Assembly: GCA_003354225.1 (NCBI GenBank)
Contig: PIVH01000608.1
Location: forward strand, 1-5,376
DNA: 5,376 nucleotides
Direction of reading: 5' to 3'
DNA from: Globobulimina sp.
Taxonomy: Eukaryota; Foraminifera; Rotaliida
Each line of letters opens with the position of its first letter. Within the stretch, counting starts at the first letter, position 1. The notes beneath the pieces were generated by a model. That model made no database searches. It saw only the letters and a list, made by a program, of their open reading frames with translations, and had not been told where the DNA came from. Positions 1 through 5,376 of the stretch are shown here, piece after piece. The position numbers and the translations under genes were made by a program.

Positions 1-1
1 G

Positions 2-1244
2 ATATTGATAGGGAATAACGAGGATACTGATGGCATATTTGATGTTTTTATCTGTAATTGTCGAGGAGTGAAAGCATTTGGATGTACGAAAAGTATCCAA
101 AGCTCCAATCATTCATTAAATATAATGACTATGTTTTTAGTAACCAATCAAACAAAAATTGAAGAAATGATCGAACAGCATTGTGGTAATAAAATATTTG
201 TATTTATGAACAGATTGATATCAATGTGCTGTGATATTCCATTATTAATAAGAATGTTGGAATTTTGTTGGTTTTATCTGAATAAATTAATTGATGACAA
301 TGATGATTTAAATAAAATGGATGAATTATTGGCGCTATGTAAAACAACACAGAATTTATTTAACTATTTTTTCTATTTTAATGGAAAAGGATATGGAGTT
401 TGTGATAAAATATTGAAACTATGGGGCGGTTTTCTACAGATTGAAGCGAATGAGTATCCATTTAAGGTATTTATGTGTATATACATGCTATATAGAAAAC
501 GTTTTGTTTCTGAATTTATTTTGTCCTCATTTCATTTGTAGCGTATATACATACAAAATATAAATAATTTATATGACTCTGTTGTTGTTACTTTATAAGG
601 CTTTAATAAGTGTTAATTGTCATATATGTACGTTGCAATCATTAGAAATATTTGAGATTAAGAATGGACCGATTTTATTTAATTTATTGATGGAGAAAAC
701 AAAAGCATATGCAAATAATAACAATATTGGCACTGTATTGATTGATTTGGCACAAAATAAATTTTGTAAGATATTAATGAATTTGTCGCTGCATTGGAAG
801 GGCTCGGAAATGGAGTTTAGTGTAGGAAGAATTGCAAATATTATTGAAGGGTTAAAATATTTAATTTGTTTGAATCATAATGCATTAAATACGCAGTTAT
901 TTGGCTTATTAGCATTTGAGGATAAGAATTATCCATTGTTTTTTTATTCTGTTTGTAAACTAATAAATGAATGGAAATATTTTGACACTGAAGATATTAA
1001 ACATTTGTTCATTATCTTAGATTTAGCCAATAATAATAATAAATGGAAGAGAATAATTCATAAAAATAGTAATGATCCAAATATTAATAATAATAATAAT
1101 GATAAAAAAGCAGTTATTCTGTCGTTATTTAAGACGTTTTATGAAATAATTAAAAAATCTGAAGATATTGAAGAGAGAGCTGAAGCCGCCAAAATATTTA
1201 TAAAAGTAAAAGATAAAATGATAACACAAACTGCAAGGAATTAA
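2..1244 (+). CDS. Host gene 3' part, two exons, helix-rich protein of unknown function (5' end outside window)
   Basis: The gene is read as two exons, 2-466 and 600-1244, ending at TAA 1242-1244. The frame is open to the left edge, and the first possible start there is only a TTG, so the true start lies upstream. Joining the exons after codon AAG (464-466) to GCT (600-602) keeps phase 0 and gives at least 370 residues. The product is rich in Leu, Ile, Phe, Lys and Asn, with successive amphipathic helices (for example around IPLLIRMLEFCWF and KAVILSLFKTFYEIIKK), as in ARM/HEAT-like solenoids. That fold is an impression; I do not recognise the family. I see no signal peptide or catalytic motif. 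Two Asn runs (NNNN, and NINNNNND) sit near the C-terminus, before a charged last helix (EERAEAAKIFIKVKDK). The stop codon overlaps the stop of the convergent LINE ORF2, so the last few residues could come from the insertion junction. Confidence 0.6.
467..599 (+). other. Probable GT-AG spliceosomal intron, phase 0, 133 bases
   Basis: The donor is AAG|GTATTT at 466/467 and the acceptor is TTATAAG|GC at 599/600, after a T-rich stretch (gttgttgttacttt). The interval contains the in-frame stop TAG (539-541) that ends the upstream frame. Removing it joins the two open frames without a shift, since 467 and 600 are both first codon positions. A second acceptor with a better pyrimidine tract ends at 540-541 (tcctcatttcatttgtag). 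Using it would give a 75-base intron, but the frame then closes at TAA 596-598. The AG at 644-645 is out of phase with this donor. The call is inferred from consensus and phase only. Confidence 0.55.
1029..1040 (+). repeat. (AAT)4 microsatellite coding Asn run
   Basis: Four AAT units lie in frame in the host exon and code for NNNN between two predicted helices. The run probably forms a short flexible loop and is prone to slippage. Confidence 0.75.
1086..1100 (+). repeat. (AAT)5 microsatellite coding Asn run
   Basis: Five AAT units lie in frame and code for five Asn in a low-complexity stretch (NINNNNND) about 46 codons upstream of the host stop. Together with the run at 1029-1040 it marks a variable linker ahead of the last helices. 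Confidence 0.75.
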
Positions 1245-4200
1245 TGAACTGAATTGATATAAAGCTGATATTTATATCGTTTATAGATATTTATAAATGT
1301 AATCCTTCCATTTATAATAACTGACTGGAACTGAGCATTCCAATCTAATTTCCAATCAATCCATATTCCCAAATATCGCACTTTATCGTATTTCTTAGAG
1401 ATTGGCTGATTTCCCATTTTTAACTCAAAATATAGTGCTTTGTGTACTGTATTATTTGATATGGCTGCGATAACCATATAATTCTGTTTTATTGGCTGCA
1501 AAAACAGTCTTTTCTTCTTTGCTAAATAAAAAATAAAGTCTGTCGCGTATTGGAGGTTTGCTTTTAACTCTTCTCCACAGACCGTCCCATCAGAAACGAC
1601 TGTATTGTCATCTGCATACCCAATGATTATCAAACCTATACGTAATCCATTTACTGCATCAAATTCAATCGTTATAAATATAAATACAATGGGCGACGGG
1701 GGCCATCCTTGCGGTATACCGCAAATATCCTGCCTCCAATGACAATAATATCCATATATTTTAACTCTGCCCCATCTAAATTCTAGCGCCACATACAAAT
1801 AATCCAACGCGAAGCCATTAATTCCAATGTTTATCCTCATACATTCTATAATTATTTTATGTTGCAACGTATCGAACGCTGCCTTGAAATCAATAAATAA
1901 TAAGTGCGTATTCTTCTCATTCATCCTATTGTTCCATATTAATTCTGTGAGATATGCGATCGCGTCGACACAGCCCAATCCTTTAACAAATCCAAAATGC
2001 CTCTTTTTAATTATTTGCATTTTTATTCCATATTTCAAATATTTTGACGCCATCCATTTGTCGTAGGGATTGCTACAACTCGATAACAGAGAGACCGGTC
2101 TGTAGCTATCCATGTACTTTGCCGGCTTCTTCGATTTAAGAATAACTGTGACATCCCTTACATTCATCGATAACTCTCTTATACCTAAAATAAATAATGC
2201 ATTATAGCAAAGATAGAAACCTTGCTTTAAAATATCAATTCCATTCTGCAGCATAATATAGTTTGATTTGTCATTATTATTCGCTTTGCCTCTCTTGAAC
2301 GACATTATGAGAGGTTCCACTTCGTCTTCATTCAAAATCCCATTTAATTGTTTCAATGCGTCATCATGTTCTTTCGTACCAAATTTCGCTCTGTTTTTCT
2401 CATTATAATCATTAATAATTCTGTCAAACTCTTCATTTTTTCCAATCTCATCCGTTTTATTTTCAATTTCATCCTCGTCGAATCTATGCAAATATGCCAT
2501 ATAATTGTTAGCTTTATCGATTGATTTTGCTGCGTTTAATGTGCCATCCACATTATACCACGCTGGGATACATTTTGTTGCGTTGTTATCATATTTAATA
2601 ATATTATTTATCTGCTTCCACGGCATTCTTCCGTCGTTACTGATATTTCTAATTTCGTCTTTTATCCACGCCCTACGTCCAAAGTCGCACAAATCATTAC
2701 AAATTTTCTTTTTTTCAATCAACAAATTCTTCATTATCTTCTTGTTCCTGTAACATACATAATCCTTCATCGCATTCTTCATTTCCTTGGTCAGCCAAGG
2801 TTTGTCATTTCCAATTCTTTTCTTTCTTAAACCTAATACATCGATCGAAGTGTCTATGATTCTATTTTTAAAAAAGTCCTTTACGGCGTCTAATACGTCA
2901 TCCCTTGACATACCAATGTAATCTAACAAATACTCCCTATTTATACAACAATTCCCATCTCCATACGCCTCCAAGTAATGTGTTACCAATTTATTTAGAT
3001 CGCTGCCATAGATATCATACCATTCATCCACCGTTTCCGATAAATCCTCTCTCCATTGATCCCAGTCTCTGTCCGATCCAGTTCTTATAGCAAATTCAGG
3101 CATTTCTGCCTCATACAATTGTCCTTTGTTATAGAATGAAAACAGTAATATATGATCTGAAAAATATTTCTCTTCTTCTTCCCTCGCAAAGTCCTCTACC
3201 CAGAACTTCCAGTCCTCCTCTTTTGTTTTATCATTTATAAATGCTACATCCGGTGCCGTCCTCTGCTCACTCCTCTGCCTCGTCGGACTTCTATCATTTA
3301 AAACGCTGCACTTTTTCTCATAAATCCAATCAGCCAAAATCGTGCCGCATTTACTCGCCTCTGACGACCTAATTTTTCCATCGAACCACGCATTATTATG
3401 GGCATTCATGTCACCTCCAATAAACATTGGAAATGACCCATAATTTTTCGTTGAATTTAATGTTTCCAAATAATCCAATAATAATTCTATTTTTGAGTCA
3501 GGTTTGCCATTTTGCGGCCGGTAATAATTATTGACTACAAACGCTTGGCCCATATCGCTGTCATATACTTTTACCGACAAAACGTATAATTTTGACATTA
3601 ACAGCAATTTCCTCGCTGCTTTTTCTTTGTCTCCGTTCTGTTTTTGATTCTCAATTTGTTTGTCAATATTTACATTTTGTGTTATTTTAATATTAATCCT
3701 TTCATAATGTATCCCATTACGAATCAATGTGACTACTTTCCCAAATCCTTTCTTTTTATTTATGACTGTTTGATAATTTTTGATTTTAATCGTCCATTCA
3801 CTCTCATTCTCATTATAAAATTTATAACATTCTTGCAATACAAAAATGTCCGGTTTCTTTGTCAAAATAAAAAAATGAATATGCGATCTGGTATTTACTG
3901 TGAATCCATCAACATTCCATTGACAAATCAATAATCCCTTCTCGCGAGTTAATAACATATCGTTTCTAATATCATATTCATGCTCAATTTCGTCTAAAAT
4001 CGTATCATTTTCATCATTAAATCTATTCGCAACGTCAGTGCTCAAATTTATATCATTCGAACTCTGATTTTGCAATTCAACATTATCATTGTTACAATTA
4101 TTATTATTACAAATCTCAATTTCATCGAAATTCGTACAATCAAAGGTTTCAATGTCATCCACAACGGAATGATTATTGAGACCGGGCTCCTCATTTAAAA

Positions 4201-4276
4201 CAATACCATCAACACAAGAGAAGTCATTGCGTTGACTACTAAAATGACTGTGTGTTTGCTTGGGGCCATCCATCAT
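1241..4276 (-). CDS. LINE ORF2: APE-type endonuclease and reverse transcriptase, C-terminally truncated
   Basis: ORF2 would nick target DNA and prime reverse transcription of the element RNA. Residues 1-110 are an acidic, Asn-rich extension of low complexity. The endonuclease spans about 114-382, with QWNVDG (N121), LQEC (E149), YYRPQNG (251-257), GGDMNAHNNAW (D289, N291), the D343 block and SDH (373-375); all expected catalytic positions are present. A linker follows, containing KPWLTKEMK (492-500) and a basic helical stretch typical of LINEs. The RT spans about 655-985: KANNND in place of KAPGPD, YRPVSLLS (725-732), HFGFVKG (760-766), FIDFKAAFD (D796), GIPQGWPPSP (853-862), YADD (887-890) and YLGIWID (968-974). 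Only about 40 residues follow, so the thumb and any C-terminal domain are missing. The start is ATGATGG, overlapping the ORF1 stop; a second ATG follows immediately. The stop TAA overlaps the host stop. RT-family identity is near certain; activity of this copy is doubtful. Confidence 0.93.
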   Translation of the reverse strand: MMDGPKQTHSHFSSQRNDFSCVDGIVLNEEPGLNNHSVVDDIETFDCTNFDEIEICNNNNCNNDNVELQNQSSNDINLSTDVANRFNDENDTILDEIEHEYDIRNDMLLTREKGLLICQWNVDGFTVNTRSHIHFFILTKKPDIFVLQECYKFYNENESEWTIKIKNYQTVINKKKGFGKVVTLIRNGIHYERINIKITQNVNIDKQIENQKQNGDKEKAARKLLLMSKLYVLSVKVYDSDMGQAFVVNNYYRPQNGKPDSKIELLLDYLETLNSTKNYGSFPMFIGGDMNAHNNAWFDGKIRSSEASKCGTILADWIYEKKCSVLNDRSPTRQRSEQRTAPDVAFINDKTKEEDWKFWVEDFAREEEEKYFSDHILLFSFYNKGQLYEAEMPEFAIRTGSDRDWDQWREDLSETVDEWYDIYGSDLNKLVTHYLEAYGDGNCCINREYLLDYIGMSRDDVLDAVKDFFKNRIIDTSIDVLGLRKKRIGNDKPWLTKEMKNAMKDYVCYRNKKIMKNLLIEKKKICNDLCDFGRRAWIKDEIRNISNDGRMPWKQINNIIKYDNNATKCIPAWYNVDGTLNAAKSIDKANNYMAYLHRFDEDEIENKTDEIGKNEEFDRIINDYNEKNRAKFGTKEHDDALKQLNGILNEDEVEPLIMSFKRGKANNNDKSNYIMLQNGIDILKQGFYLCYNALFILGIRELSMNVRDVTVILKSKKPAKYMDSYRPVSLLSSCSNPYDKWMASKYLKYGIKMQIIKKRHFGFVKGLGCVDAIAYLTELIWNNRMNEKNTHLLFIDFKAAFDTLQHKIIIECMRINIGINGFALDYLYVALEFRWGRVKIYGYYCHWRQDICGIPQGWPPSPIVFIFITIEFDAVNGLRIGLIIIGYADDNTVVSDGTVCGEELKANLQYATDFIFYLAKKKRLFLQPIKQNYMVIAAISNNTVHKALYFELKMGNQPISKKYDKVRYLGIWIDWKLDWNAQFQSVIINGRITFINIYKRYKYQLYINSVH
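1322..2314 (-). other. Reverse transcriptase fingers/palm region of ORF2
   Basis: ORF2 residues about 655-985 carry RT blocks from the KA..D block to the YLG block. The three catalytic aspartates are present: D796 in FIDFKAAFD, and D889-D890 in YADD (1607-1618). The GIPQG block reads GIPQGWPPSP, where Ser/Cys/Asp then P-L-S-P is usual. The sequence ends shortly after YLG, before the thumb. Confidence 0.92.
3131..3937 (-). other. APE-like endonuclease domain of ORF2
   Basis: ORF2 residues about 114-382 match the exonuclease/endonuclease/phosphatase fold of LINE endonucleases. Metal-binding and catalytic positions are visible: Asn121, Glu149, Asp289, Asn291, Asp343 and the terminal Asp374-His375 pair. 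Nothing in the domain looks broken. Confidence 0.88.
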
Positions 4277-4299
4277 AAATTAAAGCGGTTTGTGGATGG
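4266..4299 (-). promoter_or_regulatory. ORF1/ORF2 ATGA stop-start overlap inside a 7-bp stem
   Basis: The ORF1 stop TGA (4273-4275) and the ORF2 start ATG (4274-4276) share bases in ATGA. In the RNA, CCAUCCA (4299-4293) can pair perfectly with UGGAUGG (4272-4266), leaving a 20-base loop whose last four bases are AUGA. Overlapping stop-start codons are known to allow translational reinitiation of ORF2 in several LINEs (for example SART1). That it works this way here, and that the stem helps, is inference. Confidence 0.55.
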
Positions 4300-5268
4300 T
4301 GGTCCGTTATTTTTATTATTTGCTAATTTAAATTGCTCGATTCCCGTTAATTTCAATTCTCCGCTCTTTTTTCTACCAATACAGCCATTCGCCATCAATT
4401 TATGAATTATATTATCATTCCAATTGCAATAAATCATTACTCGCTGTGCCTCATTATAGGAAATCTTCGCATTTGTTTGCTTCTTCACTTTGGCAATAAA
4501 ACGGCTAATTTGAGCCTCCTGTTGGTCTCTTTTGAAGGCCGATGAGCTAAACTGCCCTGAATGTGACTCATTGTTTACATTTATCTCCTTCTCCTCACTC
4601 TGCATTACAATTTCATGACTTTCGCTATCATTTACAGCCGCTTTTTGTATATTATTTGCGTCTGAGTCTGCTTCCATATTACTATGCAAATTATTCATAT
4701 CTGTATCAATGTCGTCGTTCTCCTTCGAAAACGTCAATAAATTCAATTCTAACATTAAATTTCCAATAATATCTTGCTTATATTCTCTCATTTTACCATT
4801 CCAGTTTGCAATAATTGCCGTCGCGTCAAACAATAAAACATTTCCATTCTCATCCAATTTATACAATTTCCTCAATTCTGTCAATATCTCATCCCTATAA
4901 TTATTTGAATTTATATCCCAAATTATCGCTTTCCTGACTCCCATTTCTATCTTTTGTTCATTAAAATTCCTCAATTTCGTGTCATTTGTCCATACTTCTC
5001 GTTTTTTCTTCGGTGCATTTACTGCAAATTCTGTCCAATATACTCTTTGTCCTGCAACCGTTCTCGCATTTTCTTCGAGCCATTCTAACTTAATGGGACC
5101 CGACGACGTTAACAACAGCGATTGACTGATTTTCTTGGAGATGTCTCCAAATCTCTCGCACGTTATCTTGTATCCTCTATAATTATTTGTAACTATTTGC
5201 AATATCTCATTAGCTGCTACATCATCTCCGTACGCCTTCGAATCATTGGCACCTTTATTGCGGAACAT
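4273..5268 (-). CDS. LINE ORF1: putative Gag-like/RNA-binding protein
   Basis: This is the first frame of the element and by position the ORF1 protein, which in LINEs binds element RNA to form the RNP; no sequence match to a known ORF1 family is claimed. The start ATG (5266-5268) is the first in frame after TAG at 5311-5313, 14 codons upstream. Of 331 residues, 1-180 look folded: EILQIVTNNYRGYKITCERFG (20-40) could suit a small alpha/beta RNA-binding domain, KKKR (87-90) is a short basic patch or nuclear signal, and a block near 110-178 has Trp and helices. Residues 181-240 are an acidic Asp/Glu/Ser/Asn-rich linker. Residues 250-312 form a basic, helical C-terminal module (ISYNEAQRVMIYCNWNDNII) that faintly resembles UBA-like folds. 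No CCHC zinc knuckle and no obvious coiled coil is visible. It overlaps ORF2 by four bases and probably shares its transcript. Confidence 0.75.
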   Translation of the reverse strand: MFRNKGANDSKAYGDDVAANEILQIVTNNYRGYKITCERFGDISKKISQSLLLTSSGPIKLEWLEENARTVAGQRVYWTEFAVNAPKKKREVWTNDTKLRNFNEQKIEMGVRKAIIWDINSNNYRDEILTELRKLYKLDENGNVLLFDATAIIANWNGKMREYKQDIIGNLMLELNLLTFSKENDDIDTDMNNLHSNMEADSDANNIQKAAVNDSESHEIVMQSEEKEINVNNESHSGQFSSSAFKRDQQEAQISRFIAKVKKQTNAKISYNEAQRVMIYCNWNDNIIHKLMANGCIGRKKSGELKLTGIEQFKLANNKNNGPPSTNRFNL

Positions 5269-5292
5269 AAGTGTGGAGCTTTTGTAGTTGTG

Positions 5293-5336
5293 AAACAGAT
5301 TTGCGGCAGTCTAAAAACTTTTCCGCAAAACTGTTT
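5293..5336 (-). promoter_or_regulatory. Imperfect hairpin upstream of ORF1 (13 of 14 pairs)
   Basis: The arm at 5293-5306 (aaacagatttgcgg) is complementary to 5323-5336 (ccgcaaaactgttt) except for one A/A position (U-U in the minus-strand RNA). The loop is 16 bases (5307-5322). The stem ends 24 bases before the ORF1 ATG, and the loop contains the in-frame TAG. It could be a 5' UTR RNA structure or a palindromic DNA site; the role is unknown. Confidence 0.6.
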
Positions 5337-5344
5337 GTATGGTA

Positions 5345-5371
5345 ACATTAAATGCCCGACATTAAATGCCC
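5345..5371. repeat. 14-base direct tandem duplication at window edge
   Basis: The 13-base word acattaaatgccc occurs at 5345-5357 and 5359-5371, a period of 14, and is followed by aatgt. It may be the start of a longer tandem array, a repeated 5' promoter unit of the LINE, or flanking host repeat; the window ends five bases later. Confidence 0.6.
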
Positions 5372-5376
5372 AATGT

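Larger units (their letters stand above)
1241..5336 (-). mobile_element. Non-LTR (LINE) retrotransposon, both ORFs open, 3'-truncated
   Basis: On the minus strand a 331-residue ORF1 is followed by a 1011-residue ORF2 with APE endonuclease then reverse transcriptase, the domain order of bicistronic LINEs (L1-, I-, Jockey- and RTE-like groups). No LTR, integrase or protease is seen. The frames overlap by ATGA. The 5' limit is not defined: I include the hairpin to 5336, and the element may continue past the window. At the 3' side there is no UTR, A-rich tail or short tandem tail; ORF2 runs straight into the host gene's stop. No target-site duplication could be found, since the other flank may lie outside. 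The clade was not assigned: the RT carries YADD and GIPQG, no RNase H domain follows it, and ORF1 lacks CCHC knuckles. Confidence 0.9.

Noticed and set aside
5-7. TTG at position 5 as a start codon
   Set aside because: The setting is eukaryotic and the frame is open to the window edge, so the gene continues upstream.
573-599. ATG at 573 as the start of a separate second host gene
   Set aside because: The nine codons before 600 (MTLLLLLYK) overlap a polypyrimidine/acceptor region, and the upstream frame joins in phase at 600. One spliced gene is simpler, though a separate start cannot be excluded.
1827-2066. Plus-strand open frame of 79 codons inside the RT region
   Set aside because: It lies antisense to conserved RT blocks and has no recognisable domain; it is a shadow of ORF2. 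The same holds for the plus-strand frames at 2505-2753, 2905-3090, 3644-3934, 4563-4769 and 4709-4900.
4095-4110. ATT/TTA microsatellite in the N-terminal part of ORF2
   Set aside because: It is a short, impure run coding for Asn in the low-complexity extension; not separately notable in this genome.
1241-4276. Group II intron, retron or DGR reverse transcriptase as part of a bacterial defence system
   Set aside because: The N-terminal APE endonuclease, the LINE-type RT blocks, the separate ORF1 and the spliced AT-rich neighbour fit a eukaryotic LINE. No maturase domain, msr/msd RNA or template/variable repeat is visible.
1235-5376. Target-site duplication flanking the element
   Set aside because: Words near 1235-1260 (such as attaatg) only loosely resemble attaaatg at the right end. 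The match is too short and imperfect in AT-rich DNA, and the true 5' boundary is unknown.

Overview
The window is AT-rich eukaryotic nuclear DNA. A non-LTR (LINE-type) retrotransposon lies on the minus strand, directly against the 3' end of a host gene on the plus strand. Evidence for a eukaryote: a LINE of the endonuclease plus reverse transcriptase type, a plausible GT-AG intron in the plus-strand gene, asparagine runs coded by AAT repeats, and no bacterial ribosome-binding sites or operon logic. All reading frames fit the standard genetic code. The species cannot be fixed from the sequence. The strong A/T bias and poly-Asn tracts suggest a protist-like genome (a foraminiferan such as Reticulomyxa, or an amoebozoan, would fit), but this is only an impression.

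Layout. Positions 1-1244 (plus strand) hold the 3' part of a host gene: two open exons (2-466 and 600-1244) joined in phase by a probable 133-base intron (467-599). The product is helix-rich, possibly an alpha-solenoid, of unrecognised function. Positions 1241-5268 (minus strand) hold the LINE. ORF1 (4273-5268, 331 aa) is a putative RNA-binding/Gag-like protein without zinc knuckles. ORF2 (1241-4276, 1011 aa) has an APE-type endonuclease followed by a reverse transcriptase with an intact YADD box. The two ORFs overlap in the four bases ATGA, which suggests that ORF2 is translated by termination-reinitiation after ORF1. A 7-bp inverted repeat brackets the overlap. Positions 5269-5376 are upstream of ORF1 and carry a strong imperfect hairpin (13 of 14 pairs) and a 14-base tandem duplication at the window edge.

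How it fits together. ORF1 and ORF2 would be made from one bicistronic RNA: ORF1 would coat the RNA, while ORF2 would nick the target and reverse-transcribe. Both frames are uninterrupted over 4 kb and the catalytic residues are present, so the element looks young. However, ORF2 stops about 45 residues after the last RT block, with no thumb/C-terminal region, no 3' UTR and no A-rich tail. Its stop codon overlaps the host gene's stop codon within one TTAA. The copy is therefore apparently truncated at its 3' end, which is unusual because LINEs normally lose the 5' end. The host transcript would have to end inside antisense LINE sequence.

I see no tRNA, rRNA, CRISPR array or prokaryotic regulatory element. 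Apart from the intron and the 108 bases upstream of ORF1, the window is entirely coding on one strand or the other.
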